Below are positions 49,927-58,661 of a stretch of DNA of 64,000 nucleotides, one piece after another (positions within the stretch are counted from its first letter, which is position 1; each line of letters starts with the position of its first letter). The stretch is from Paraburkholderia sejongensis (lineage in GTDB: Bacteria > Pseudomonadota > Gammaproteobacteria > Burkholderiales > Burkholderiaceae): positions 62,001 to 126,000 of the forward strand of contig NZ_JAJITD010000002.1 in the NCBI RefSeq assembly GCF_020880815.1, read 5' to 3'. Both the position numbers and the translations under genes were made by a program. The notes beneath the pieces were generated by a model that saw only the letters and a program-made list of their open reading frames with translations, had not been told where the DNA came from and made no database searches.

Positions 49927-50868
49927 ATGAACCTGCACCAATTCCGCTTCGTCCGCGAGGCTGTGCGGCAGAATTTCAACCTCACCGAAGCGGCCAAGGC
50001 GCTGTATACCAGCCAGCCCGGTGTGTCGAAGGCGATCATCGAGCTGGAGGACGAACTCGGCGTCGAGATCTTCACGCGCCACGGCAAACGCGTGCGCTCG
50101 CTGACCGAGCCGGGCCGGATCATCCTGCAGTCGGTCGAAAAGATTCTGCAGGAAGTGGAAAGCCTCAAGCGCGTCGGTAAGGATTACGCAGCGCAGGATC
50201 AGGGCAACCTCGTGATTGCCGCGACCCACACCCAGGCGCGCTACTCGCTGCCGGCCGCGATCGCCGAATTCAAGAAGCGCTTCCCAAAGGTTCACCTTTC
50301 AATTCTGCAAGGTAGTCCCACGCAGGTCGCCGAGATGGTGCTGCACGACCAGGCCGATCTCGCGATCGCGACCGAGGCGATCTCCAACTATAAGGAACTG
50401 GTGTCGCTGCCGTGCTTCCAGTGGCACCACCTCGCGGTGATGCAGCCCGATCATCCGCTGCTCGAGCGCAAGCTGCTGTCGCTCGACGATCTGACACAGT
50501 ATCCGTTGATCACCTACGACAACGCGTTCGCCGGCCGCACCAAGATCAACGAGGCGTTCCGCCTGCGCGGGCTGCACCCGGACATCGTGCTGGAGGCGAT
50601 CGACGCCGACGTGATCAAGACCTACGTCGAACTGGGTCTGGGCGTCGGCATCATGGCCGATATCGCGTTCAACGCCGAGCGCGACCGCCATCTGCGCGCG
50701 ATGCCGGTCGGCCATCTGTTCGGCAGCAACGTGACGCGGGTCGCGCTGAAACAGGGCGCGTATCTGCGCAGCTACATCTACACACTGGTCGAACTGCTGT
50801 CGCCGAGCCTGAACCGCAAGCTGATCGAGCAGGCGCTGAAGGGCGAACACGAAAGCTACGAACTTTGA
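49927..50868 (+). CDS. cysB: CysB-type LysR regulator of sulfur assimilation
   Basis: This LysR regulator of 313 residues is divergent from the cys operon. The helix-turn-helix is FRFVREAVRQNFNLTEAAKAL near 6-26, with TSQPGVSKAIIELEDELG as the recognition helix region; both match the CysB/Cbl group. The effector domain follows, with THTQARYSLP near 100 where CysB binds N-acetylserine or sulfate. It is expected to activate cysI onward when sulfur is short. It could also be called cbl; the position favours cysB. Confidence 0.92.
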   Translation: MNLHQFRFVREAVRQNFNLTEAAKALYTSQPGVSKAIIELEDELGVEIFTRHGKRVRSLTEPGRIILQSVEKILQEVESLKRVGKDYAAQDQGNLVIAATHTQARYSLPAAIAEFKKRFPKVHLSILQGSPTQVAEMVLHDQADLAIATEAISNYKELVSLPCFQWHHLAVMQPDHPLLERKLLSLDDLTQYPLITYDNAFAGRTKINEAFRLRGLHPDIVLEAIDADVIKTYVELGLGVGIMADIAFNAERDRHLRAMPVGHLFGSNVTRVALKQGAYLRSYIYTLVELLSPSLNRKLIEQALKGEHESYEL

Positions 50869-50935
50869 GCGGCGCAGAGCACCCGCGAGCTTTTTGTCCT
50901 GCTATCTTGCCTTCCCGCTTTGGAGACCTTTTTCG

Positions 50936-52117
50936 ATGACCTCGCATAACAATAAGCTTCGCAACACCCTGCGCGGCCTGACGGCCGTGGCCGCCGCCGG
51001 CGCGCTGCTGGCCGCGGGTGCCGCGCGCGCCGACCTGAAAGTCGGCATCGATCTGTCGAACACCGGCCCGGCCGCGGTGATCGGCATCACCAGCAAGAAC
51101 GCAATGCTGATGTGGCCGCCGACGATCGCCAACCAGAAAGCCGACTACATCTTCCTCGACGACGCGTCCGACCCCGGCGCCGCGGTGCGCAACATCCGCA
51201 AGCTGATCAACGAAGACCACGTCGACGTGATCGTCGGCCCGAACATCACGCCGGCCGCGATGGCCGCGCTCGACCCGGTCGCCGAAAGCCAGACGCCGAT
51301 GATCACGCTGATCGGCTCGGCGAGCGTCGTCGAACCGCAGGAAGGCAAGAAGGTGTGGGCCTACAAGATGGCGCAGACCGACAGCGCGATGGCCGACGTG
51401 ATGACCCGCTACATGGCGAACCACAACGTGAAGACGGTCGGCTTCATCGGTTTCGCGGACGGCTACGGCGAAAGTTGGCTCAACGAGTTCGGCAAGTTCG
51501 CGGCGCTGCGCCATATCCAATTGGTCGCGACCGAGCGCTACAACCGCACCGACGCGAGCGTGACCGGCCAGGTGCTGAAGCTGATGGCGGCGAAGCCGGA
51601 CGCAATCCTGATCGCTGGCGCCGGTACGCCGACGGTGTTGCCGCAGCGCACGCTGATCGAGCGCGGCTATAAAGGTCCGATCTACCAGACCCACGGAATC
51701 GCGACGCCGGAGTTCATCAAGCTCGGCGGCAAGGACGTCGAAGGCACGCTGTTCCCGACCCAGCCGGTGGTGGTCGCGCGCACGCTGCCGGCCGATCATC
51801 CGGCGAAGAAGGCCGCGCTCGCGTTCACCAACGCGTACGAGGCGAAGTACGGGCCGGGCAGCGTCACGCAGTTCGCCGGCGATGCGGCTGGCGTGTATCC
51901 GCGCCTGCAGGATGCGGTTGCGCGCGCGTTGAAGACCGCGCAGCCGGGCACGCCGGCGTTCCGCGTCGCGCTGCACAACGAGCTCGAACACGCGCATGAG
52001 CTGGTGGTGCCGAACGGCGTCGTCAATACCAGCGCGAAGGATCACGTCGGGCTCGATCAGCGCGCGAGCGTGATGGGGATCATCAAGGACGGGAAGTTCG
52101 TTTATCTGAGCCAGTGA
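50936..52117 (+). CDS. ABC transporter substrate-binding protein (branched-chain amino acid type), orphan
   Basis: This periplasmic type I binding protein of 393 residues has a signal peptide (1-32, AARA/D). KVGIDLSNTGPAAVIG near 35-50 and the VDVIVGPNITPAAMAAL and VGFIGFADGYGESW segments match the Leu/Ile/Val or amide-binding (Peripla_BP_6) family. GGAG is well placed before the ATG. No permease or ATPase gene is beside it, so it must share a transporter encoded elsewhere. The ligand is unknown. It lies 68 bp after cysB on the same strand. Confidence 0.9.
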   Translation: MTSHNNKLRNTLRGLTAVAAAGALLAAGAARADLKVGIDLSNTGPAAVIGITSKNAMLMWPPTIANQKADYIFLDDASDPGAAVRNIRKLINEDHVDVIVGPNITPAAMAALDPVAESQTPMITLIGSASVVEPQEGKKVWAYKMAQTDSAMADVMTRYMANHNVKTVGFIGFADGYGESWLNEFGKFAALRHIQLVATERYNRTDASVTGQVLKLMAAKPDAILIAGAGTPTVLPQRTLIERGYKGPIYQTHGIATPEFIKLGGKDVEGTLFPTQPVVVARTLPADHPAKKAALAFTNAYEAKYGPGSVTQFAGDAAGVYPRLQDAVARALKTAQPGTPAFRVALHNELEHAHELVVPNGVVNTSAKDHVGLDQRASVMGIIKDGKFVYLSQ

Positions 52118-52150
52118 CGCTCGCGACTCGATTCTGACTGGTGTGGTTCG

Positions 52151-52185
52151 ATGGCGGCTCGCGGGATGGGGCCGCCATTTGCATT
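52151..52185 (+). terminator. Candidate terminator after the binding protein gene
   Basis: ATGGCGGC and GCCGCCAT (52151-52158 and 52171-52178) pair around a 12-nt loop, followed by the weakly T-rich TTGCATTCTG. It lies 34 bp after the stop. Confidence 0.5.
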
Positions 52186-52245
52186 CTGACCGCCGCTCAA
52201 GCCGGCAGCCCATGCCGGGGCTCCCCGCCCCGGCTCACGCTGCGC

Positions 52246-52521
52246 TCAGCACTCGCCCTTCTTCGCGTGTCCCGGCGGGCAGTGACGGTGTTTGTCATGG
52301 TGATGATGATGATGATGCTCTTCCCATTCGTCGCGGTCCCAGTAGCGCTGGCCATCCCAATAGCGGTCGCCGTGCCAGCCCTGCTGCACGACGACCGGCG
52401 CCGGCGCCACCACGACCGGGGCCGGCGTGCCGATATTGACGTCGACGTTGACCGCGTGCGCCGTGCCGGACAAACCGATGCCCACGCCGACCGTCAGCAA
52501 TGCCACCAACGAATGTTTCAT
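52246..52521 (-). CDS. Small secreted His-rich protein
   Basis: This is a 91-residue exported protein. The signal peptide spans 1-23 (ends AHA). A Val/Ala/Pro stretch (about 24-46) is followed by WHGDRYWDGQRYWDRDEWEE and a run of seven consecutive His within EEHHHHHHHDKHRH near 68-81, then CPPGHAKKGEC with two Cys. GGAGG sits at perfect distance from the ATG. Metal binding in the periplasm (Ni, Zn or Cu) is a fair inference; no family name is assigned. Divergent from the ParA gene. Confidence 0.82.
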   Translation of the reverse strand: MKHSLVALLTVGVGIGLSGTAHAVNVDVNIGTPAPVVVAPAPVVVQQGWHGDRYWDGQRYWDRDEWEEHHHHHHHDKHRHCPPGHAKKGEC

Positions 52522-52807
52522 ACCGCCCTCCGAACTCGAATTATTGATGTGTAAATGCAGCAACCCCTCATACCCAATGCCGACAGCCGACGCGTACCGC
52601 CCGGCCTGACAGCGACGCAATCATAGCCGCTCGCCGGTCCGCAAATAAAGCGCGCGTCGAGCTGGAAGCGCCGGCGCACCGCTGCCCCCACCCGCCGTCG
52701 CTGCCGCACAACGCGTGTGCCGCGAAAATAAGCAGACGCTGTAATTGCGGCCATCCGACTCAGGTATGCTGGGCGCTTTTGTGAGCGGTTCCATTCAAGG
52801 GGAGACC

Positions 52808-53578
52808 ATGCGGCGCGTTGTGTTCAATCAGAAGGGTGGCGTGGGCAAATCGACCATCGTGTGCAACCTGGCGGCCATCAGCGCGAGCGAAGGTCTGCGC
52901 ACGCTGGTGATCGACCTCGATGCGCAGGCCAATTCGAGCCAGTACCTGCTCGGCCCGCAGGCGGCCGAACTGCGTCCGACCGCCGCCGATTTCTTCGACA
53001 CCGCGCTGTCGTTCAGCTTCAAACCGGTCGAAGCGAGCTCGTTCATCCACGCGACGCGCTTCGAGAACCTCGACGTGATGCCCGCCCACGCCGACCTCGA
53101 CACGCTGCACGGCAAGCTCGAATCGCGCTACAAGATCTACAAGCTGCGCGACGCGCTGAACGAACTGGACGGCACGTACGACGCGATCTACATCGACACC
53201 CCGCCCGCGCTGAACTTCTACACGCGCTCGGCGCTGATCGCGGTCGAGCGTTGCCTGATTCCGTTCGACTGCGACGACTTTTCGCGTCGCGCGCTGTACA
53301 CGCTGCTCGAAAACGTGAAGGAGATCCGCCAGGATCACAACGACGCGCTCGAAGTGGAAGGGATCGTGATCAACCAGTTCCAGCCGCGCGCGAGCCTGCC
53401 GCAGAAGCTGGTCGACGAACTGATCGCCGAGGGCTTGCCGGTGCTCGGGTCGCGGCTGTCGTCATCGGTGAAGATTCGCGAATCGCATCAGCAGGCGGCG
53501 CCGATGATCCACCTCGATCCCGGGCATAAGCTGTCGCACGAGTATCGGGCGTTGCACCAGGAGTTGAGCGGCGCGTAA
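52808..53578 (+). CDS. ParA family ATPase, orphan
   Basis: This is a 256-residue ParA/Soj-type ATPase. Deviant Walker A is KGGVGKST near 9-16, the DLDAQANSS motif near 37-45, and YIDTPPALNFYTRSAL near 122-137. DPGHKLSHEY lies near the C-terminus. GGAG precedes the ATG at 52808. There is no ParB or cargo gene beside it, so chromosome or plasmid partition is unlikely; a cell-positioning role with an unlinked partner is more plausible. The 286-bp gap to the His-rich gene holds the two divergent promoters. Confidence 0.9.
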   Translation: MRRVVFNQKGGVGKSTIVCNLAAISASEGLRTLVIDLDAQANSSQYLLGPQAAELRPTAADFFDTALSFSFKPVEASSFIHATRFENLDVMPAHADLDTLHGKLESRYKIYKLRDALNELDGTYDAIYIDTPPALNFYTRSALIAVERCLIPFDCDDFSRRALYTLLENVKEIRQDHNDALEVEGIVINQFQPRASLPQKLVDELIAEGLPVLGSRLSSSVKIRESHQQAAPMIHLDPGHKLSHEYRALHQELSGA

Positions 53579-53655
53579 GTGCCGCGTCCGGACGGACGCG
53601 GGCGCCACTCGGATCGAAGTTCATCGATCGTTTTTGCGTCGCGTCGCGCGAGACC

Positions 53656-54690
53656 TCATTCGAACACCGGTTTGCCGGCGCTGTCCTTCACCTTCGCGCG
53701 CCACTGCGCGCGAATCTCGTTCACGACCGGCTCCGGAAGCGTGATGTAGTCGAGTTCCTGCGCGGTCTTGTCGCCGTTTTTGAACGCCCAGTCGAAGAAC
53801 TTCAGCGTGTTTTTGCCCTGCTCCGGCTTCTGCTGCACCGAGTGCAGCATCACGAACGTCGCGCCGACGACCGGCCACGCATTGTTGCCGGGCTGGTCGG
53901 TCAGGATCTGATAGAAACTCTTCGACCAGTTCGCGCCGGCCGCCGCGGCCTTGAAGGTATCGATGCCCGGCTGCACCACCGTGCCCGACTGGTTCTTCAT
54001 CGCGGTGTAGACCATCCTGTTCTGCTTCACGTAGGCCCATTCCACATAGCCGATCGCGCCCGGCAGACGCTGCACGAATGCCGCCACGCCATCGTTGCCC
54101 TTGCCGCCGGTACCGGTCGGCCAGTTCACCGTGGTGCCTTCGCCGACTTTGCTTTTCCAGTCGGGACTCATCTGCGACAGATAGTGCGTCCAGATGAAGC
54201 TCGTGCCGGAGCCGTCCGCGCGCCGGACCACCGCGATATCGGTATCCGGCAGCTTCAGGTTCGGGTTGAGCGCCGCGATCGCGGGGTCGTTCCATTTCTT
54301 GAGCTTGCCCAGGTAGATGTCGGCGAGCACCGGCCCGGACAACGTCAGCTGACCCGGCTTGATGCCCGGCAGGTTGACCGCGGCCACCACGCCGCCGACC
54401 ACGGTCGGAAACTGGAATAGCCCGTTTTTCGCGAGTTCGTCGTCTTTCATCGGCGCATCGGAGCCGGCGAAGTCGATCGTGTTGGCGAGGATCTGCTTGA
54501 TCCCGCCGGCCGAGCCGATGCCCTGATAGTTGACGCGCACCCCGGCGGCTTTGTGATATGCGTCGGCCCACTTGTTGTAGATCGGCGCGGCGAACGTGCT
54601 GCCCGCGCCGGTCAGGTCGGCCGCCTGCGCCGGCACGCCGGCCAGTGCACCGATAGCCGCGCAAAAAAGTACGATCGATAGATTTTTCAT
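53656..54690 (-). CDS. pstS: Phosphate ABC transporter substrate-binding protein PstS (orphan copy)
   Basis: PstS binds phosphate in the periplasm for the PstCAB transporter. The 344 residues have a signal peptide (1-23, AQA/A) and the phosphate-binding segments [18 protein letters not shown] near 28-45 (TGAGSTF), GSAGGIKQI near 59-67, FAGSDAPM near 74-81 and [17 protein letters not shown] near 156-172. No pstC, pstA, pstB or phoU is next to it, which is unusual. A PHO box lies 64 bp upstream, indicating PhoB control. Confidence 0.95.
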   Translation of the reverse strand: MKNLSIVLFCAAIGALAGVPAQAADLTGAGSTFAAPIYNKWADAYHKAAGVRVNYQGIGSAGGIKQILANTIDFAGSDAPMKDDELAKNGLFQFPTVVGGVVAAVNLPGIKPGQLTLSGPVLADIYLGKLKKWNDPAIAALNPNLKLPDTDIAVVRRADGSGTSFIWTHYLSQMSPDWKSKVGEGTTVNWPTGTGGKGNDGVAAFVQRLPGAIGYVEWAYVKQNRMVYTAMKNQSGTVVQPGIDTFKAAAAGANWSKSFYQILTDQPGNNAWPVVGATFVMLHSVQQKPEQGKNTLKFFDWAFKNGDKTAQELDYITLPEPVVNEIRAQWRAKVKDSAGKPVFE

Positions 54691-54753
54691 CGCCCGCTCC
54701 TCGAAAGTCTCGTCAGTGTCGCCGGTCTCGTCGATTGAAACTAGCCGGGGTCG

Positions 54754-54771
54754 ATGTCAGTTCCATGACGG
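54754..54771 (-). promoter_or_regulatory. PHO box upstream of pstS
   Basis: On the minus strand CCGTCATGGAACTGACAT matches the 18-bp PHO box (two CTGTCAT half-sites separated by four bases) with one mismatch in each half-site. TAGTTT ten bases downstream suits the -10 of a PhoB-activated promoter. It is 64 bp from the pstS start. Confidence 0.78.
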
Positions 54772-54901
54772 GCAGCAAGCCGCGAGCCCCGCACGAGGCG
54801 GGCGAGCCCGGCACGGCGGCGCCGACCGCCCCCATCCCGGCCGGTCGGCAAAATTGTTAAAGTAGCAGTCTTACCCGAACCCCCGACCGCAGTCCCCATC
54901 C

Positions 54902-55162
54902 ATGCGCACCACCCGAGCCATCCACGCCGTCGAGCGTCTGAAAACGCGCACCGGTAATCCGCGCTTTGCCGCGATCAGCCTGTCCGGCGGCCTGTTCTAC
55001 CTGGTCGACAAATCGAGCGGCACCGACAAGAAAGTCTCCGACCCGCTCACGCTCGACGACTTCGTCAAATTCGTCGACGCATACGGCCCGCAGAAACCGC
55101 GCAAGGCGAGCAAGCTCGATATCGCGTTCGAAGCGCAGATCAAAAAAAGCAAGGGCGGTTGA
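54902..55162 (+). CDS. Small uncharacterised protein
   Basis: This is an 86-residue basic protein with no signal peptide or membrane segment. Its sequence (RFAAISLSGGLFYLVDKSSGTDKKVSDPLTLDDFV near 22-56, then KSKGG at the end) has a compact mixed alpha/beta look and codon use like its neighbours, so it is probably real. A TAAAGT near 54860 may be the -10. I do not recognise the family. It converges with the Gfo/Idh gene across a tandem repeat. Confidence 0.72.
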   Translation: MRTTRAIHAVERLKTRTGNPRFAAISLSGGLFYLVDKSSGTDKKVSDPLTLDDFVKFVDAYGPQKPRKASKLDIAFEAQIKKSKGG

Positions 55163-55222
55163 CGCCTTAAGTTGCGCCTTAAGTTGCGCCTTAAGTTGCG
55201 CCATTACGTTGCGCCATTAAGC
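55162..55222. repeat. Tandem repeat of 12-bp unit between convergent genes
   Basis: GCGCCTTAAGTT (first copy ACGCCTTAAGTT) recurs three times (55162-55197), followed by two altered copies, GCGCCATTACGTT and GCGCCATTAAG. Each of the first three units carries TTAA, giving stop codons on both strands. The left end begins at the last base of the small protein gene and the right end overlaps the stop of the Gfo/Idh gene. Confidence 0.85.
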
Positions 55223-56368
55223 TACCCCAATCTCCACCCACCGGCCATCGGCCGCGCTGCTTTTCAGCATCGCTTCGATAAACCGCAAACCGTCGACTCC
55301 GTCGTCCACCGTCGTCAATAGCCGGCTTTCCGGCGGCGGCGCCTGCCCGGCGTCCAACGCGTCGATCTGCAACGCCGCATCCAGATACAGCTGCGCGAAC
55401 GCCTCCAGATAACCTTCCGGATGCCCGGCCGGCACGCGGGTCGCGTGCGCGGCGAGCGGGCTTTTCACGCGCGCGCGCGTCAGCCGCTCGGCGAGTCCGC
55501 CCAGCGGCGTGAACCACAATTCGTTCGGCTGCTCCTGATCGAACGCGAGCCCCGCCTTCGTCCCAAACACCCGCAAGCGCAGCGCATTCTCCGCGCCGCT
55601 CGCCACCTGACTCGCCCACAGCATCCCGCGCGCGCCGTTCGCGTAACGCAGCATCGCCTGCACGTGGTCGTCGATCCGGCGCCCCGCCACGAACGTGTGC
55701 ACGTCCGCCGCCAACGCCCGCGGCGACATCCCCGTGACGAATGCGGCCAGTTGATACGCATGCGTGCCGATGTCGCCGAGACAACCCGCCGGTCCCGCGA
55801 GCTTCGGATCGGTACGCCAGCCGGCCTGCTTGTTCGCGCCGCTCGCCTCGACCGGTTCGGCCAGCCAGTCCTGCGCATATTCGACCTGCACCACGCGGAT
55901 CTCGCCGAGTTCCCCGCGCTCGACCAGCTCGCGCGCATGCCTGACCAGCGGGTAGCCGGAGTACGTATGGGTCAGCGCGAACAGCCGCCGCCGCTCGCGC
56001 GCGAGCCGTGCCAACGCCTCGCCTTCCGCGAGCGACACCGCGAGCGGCTTATCGCAGATCACGTGAATCCCGGCGTCGAGAAACGCGGTCGCGACCGGCG
56101 CGTGCAGATGATTCGGCGTGACGATCGCGACTGCGTCGATACCGTCGTCGCGCGCCGCTTCCGCGCGCGCCATCTCGCGCCAGTCCGCGTAACTGCGCGC
56201 GATGCCGGCCTCGACCGCGCTCGCCTGCGCGCGCTGCGGATCGGACGACAACGCGCCCGCGACCAGTTCGAAGCGATCGTCGAGCCGCGCCGCGATCCGG
56301 TGCACCGCGCCGATAAACGCGCCCTGCCCGCCGCCGACCATTCCCAATCTGAGTTTTCGTCGTTGCAT
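55217..56368 (-). CDS. Gfo/Idh/MocA family oxidoreductase
   Basis: This NAD(P)-dependent sugar or inositol dehydrogenase has 383 residues: a Rossmann N-domain ([16 protein letters not shown] near 9-24, [11 protein letters not shown] near 87), CDKPLAVS near 109-116 with the catalytic Lys, and [13 protein letters not shown] near 187-199 with the Asp/His pair of the family. AGGAG precedes the ATG. It is the last gene of the sugar operon, after a TIM-barrel isomerase. The substrate is unknown. Confidence 0.92.
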   Translation of the reverse strand: MQRRKLRLGMVGGGQGAFIGAVHRIAARLDDRFELVAGALSSDPQRAQASAVEAGIARSYADWREMARAEAARDDGIDAVAIVTPNHLHAPVATAFLDAGIHVICDKPLAVSLAEGEALARLARERRRLFALTHTYSGYPLVRHARELVERGELGEIRVVQVEYAQDWLAEPVEASGANKQAGWRTDPKLAGPAGCLGDIGTHAYQLAAFVTGMSPRALAADVHTFVAGRRIDDHVQAMLRYANGARGMLWASQVASGAENALRLRVFGTKAGLAFDQEQPNELWFTPLGGLAERLTRARVKSPLAAHATRVPAGHPEGYLEAFAQLYLDAALQIDALDAGQAPPPESRLLTTVDDGVDGLRFIEAMLKSSAADGRWVEIGVA

Positions 56369-56425
56369 GCTTGCGATGCTCCTAACGTTTCGGGGTTCAG
56401 AAGGTTTCGGGCCGGCTCGCCGCGC

Positions 56426-57475
56426 TCAGATACCGAGCACCCGCCGCAACTGCGCGGCATCGACGCCGCTGCCGGCGAAATCGTCGAACGCATGCTCGGC
56501 CACGCGGATGATGTGCCGGTGGATGAACTCCGCGCCCTCGCGCGCGCCGTCGTGCGGATGCTTCAACGCGCACTCCCATTCGAGCACCGCCCAGCCGGGG
56601 AAATCGAACTGCGCCATCTTCGAGAAGATCGCGCCGAAATCGATCTGCCCGTCGCCGAGCGAGCGAAAGCGCCCCGCACGTTCGACCCAGCCGCTATAGC
56701 CGCCGTACACGCCCTGCTTGCCGGTCGGCCGGAACTCGGCATCCTTCACATGAAACGCCTTGATACGCTCGTGATAGATGTCGATGAATGCCAGGTAGTC
56801 GAGCTGTTGCAGCACGAAGTGGCTCGGGTCGTACAGGATGTTCGCGCGCGGATGCTGATCGAGCGCGGCCAGAAAGCGCTCGAACGTGACGCCGTCGTGC
56901 AGGTCCTCGCCCGGATGCAATTCGTAGCAGACGTCGACGCCGGCCGCATCGAACGCATCGAGGATCGGCCGCCAGCGCCGCGCGAGTTCGTCGAACGCGG
57001 TTTCGACGAGGCCGGCCGGCCGCTGCGGCCACGGATACAGATACGGCCACGCGAGCGCGCCAGAAAACGACACGTGCGTGGACAGGCCCAGACGCCGCGA
57101 CGCCTGCGCGGCGAGCTTCATCTGCGCGATCGCCCATTGCGTGCGGGCGGCCGGATCGCCGCGCACCTGCGGCGCGGCGAAGCCGTCGAACAGCGTGTCG
57201 TAGGCTGGATGCACGGCGACCAGTTGGCCTTGCAGATGGGTCGACAGCTCGGTGATCGCGACGCCCGCGTGGTCGACGGTTTCGCGCAGTTCGTCGCAAT
57301 ACGCGTCGCTGCTCGCCGCTTTTTCGAGGTCGATCAGGCTCGGATCGCACGGCACCTGAATCCCTTTGAAGCCGAGCCCGGCGGCCCAGCCGGCCAGGTG
57401 CGCGAGATTGTCGAACGGCACCTCGTCGCCCATGAACTGGGCGAGAAAGATGGCCGGACCCTTGATGGTTTTCAT
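56426..57475 (-). CDS. Sugar phosphate isomerase/epimerase family protein (AP endonuclease 2 fold)
   Basis: This 349-residue TIM-barrel protein belongs to the xylose-isomerase-like/AP-endonuclease-2 group. Metal-site residues are seen in CYELHPGED (Glu), ILYDPSHFV (Asp, His), KAFHVKDAEF (His), and AVLEWECAL (Glu), spread across the second half. These enzymes isomerise or epimerise sugars or keto-sugars. GAGGAG precedes the ATG at 57475. The pairing with a Gfo/Idh enzyme suggests oxidise-epimerise chemistry. Confidence 0.9.
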   Translation of the reverse strand: MKTIKGPAIFLAQFMGDEVPFDNLAHLAGWAAGLGFKGIQVPCDPSLIDLEKAASSDAYCDELRETVDHAGVAITELSTHLQGQLVAVHPAYDTLFDGFAAPQVRGDPAARTQWAIAQMKLAAQASRRLGLSTHVSFSGALAWPYLYPWPQRPAGLVETAFDELARRWRPILDAFDAAGVDVCYELHPGEDLHDGVTFERFLAALDQHPRANILYDPSHFVLQQLDYLAFIDIYHERIKAFHVKDAEFRPTGKQGVYGGYSGWVERAGRFRSLGDGQIDFGAIFSKMAQFDFPGWAVLEWECALKHPHDGAREGAEFIHRHIIRVAEHAFDDFAGSGVDAAQLRRVLGI

Positions 57476-57584
57476 CGTACGGCTCCTCGAACGGGCGCGC
57501 GCCGCGCGGTCCCGCATCAGGCGATGCGAGCGCGACCGCGCGGCGCGCGCTATGCGTTGCTCAAAGCGCGGCTGACCGCGCCGC

Positions 57585-58547
57585 TCAGAACGGCGAGTCC
57601 GGAAAATAGAACTGCTGAGCATTTTCCTTCGTGATCAGCACCGACGGAATGATCGTCGTGGCCGGCAGCTTGTCGCCTTTGAGCCGCGCTTCGGCGGTCA
57701 GCTTGATCGCGTCGTAGATGAATTTCGGCGAGTACGACACGTCGGCCTTGATCATCGGCGCGCCGTCCATCACGTTCTTCACCATCCCCTTCGAACCGGC
57801 GCCGCCGAACACGATCTTGATCTCGTTGCGCCTGGCCTGATCGATCGCCTTGATCACGCCGACCGCCATGTCGTCGTCGGCGGCCCACACCGCGTCGATA
57901 TGCTTGAAGCGGGTCAGGTAGTCCTGCATCACCTTGAACGCGTCGTCGCGATTCCAGTTGGCGTACTTCGCGTCGAGGATCTTGATCTCCGGATAGTTCT
58001 TCAGCACGCCGGTGAACGCGCTCCAGCGCTCGTTGTCGAGCGTGGTCGGAATGCCGCGCAGCGCGACGATGTTGCCCTTGCCGTCGAGCGCCTTGGCGAG
58101 ATACTCGGCTGGAATCTTGCCGAACGCGGTGTTGTCGCCCGCCACGTATGCATCCTGCGCGCTGGTGTCGGTCAGCCCGCGATCGACGACCGTCACGTAC
58201 ACGCCTTTCTTCTTGACCTGCGCGACCGGCTGCGTGAGCGACGCCGATTCATACGGGAAAATCACCAGCGCGTTGATCTTGTTGACGGTCACGAGATCCT
58301 GCAACTGGTTCGCCTGCTCGGGCGCGTTCGCCGCGGTCTTCACGATCACCTTCAGATCGGGATGCGCTTTCTCCAGATCGGCTTTCGCCTTGTTCGCCCA
58401 CCAGACGATGCCGCCGGTGAAGCCGTGGTCGGCGGTCGGAATCGCGACGCCCAGCGTGACCTTGTCGTCGGCGCGCGCCGCGCCGGCCGTGCCCAGTATC
58501 CCCAGCGCCAGCATGCCGGCGCCGATCGCTCGAAAGACCTGCTTCAT
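57585..58547 (-). CDS. Sugar ABC transporter substrate-binding protein (ribose-type)
   Basis: This periplasmic binding protein of 320 residues has signal peptide 1-26 (ARA). [23 protein letters not shown] near 29-51 and the [14 protein letters not shown] and [17 protein letters not shown] segments match the ribose/galactose class (type I, LacI-like fold). GGAGA lies before the start. It belongs to the transporter with the next two genes and defines the unknown sugar of the operon. Confidence 0.92.
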   Translation of the reverse strand: MKQVFRAIGAGMLALGILGTAGAARADDKVTLGVAIPTADHGFTGGIVWWANKAKADLEKAHPDLKVIVKTAANAPEQANQLQDLVTVNKINALVIFPYESASLTQPVAQVKKKGVYVTVVDRGLTDTSAQDAYVAGDNTAFGKIPAEYLAKALDGKGNIVALRGIPTTLDNERWSAFTGVLKNYPEIKILDAKYANWNRDDAFKVMQDYLTRFKHIDAVWAADDDMAVGVIKAIDQARRNEIKIVFGGAGSKGMVKNVMDGAPMIKADVSYSPKFIYDAIKLTAEARLKGDKLPATTIIPSVLITKENAQQFYFPDSPF

Positions 58548-58661
58548 GGTTGTGTCTCCATTGGTGAGGCGTTCGCTCGCCTCGTTTTTCGGACTTGCCG
58601 CCGTTTTACCGCGCCTGCTTCACTGCCGCTGCCGCACTACCGTTGCACCAACGCCCTGCCC

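Noticed and set aside
52300..52320. Poly-His run as a cloning tag artefact
   Set aside because: It lies inside a natural reading frame with a signal peptide, ribosome site and native-looking codons, within genomic context, and no vector sequence is seen.
53582..53601. Hairpin CCGCGTCC/GGACGCGG as a terminator between ParA and pstS
   Set aside because: The stem is good but there is no T run on either side, so termination is not supported.
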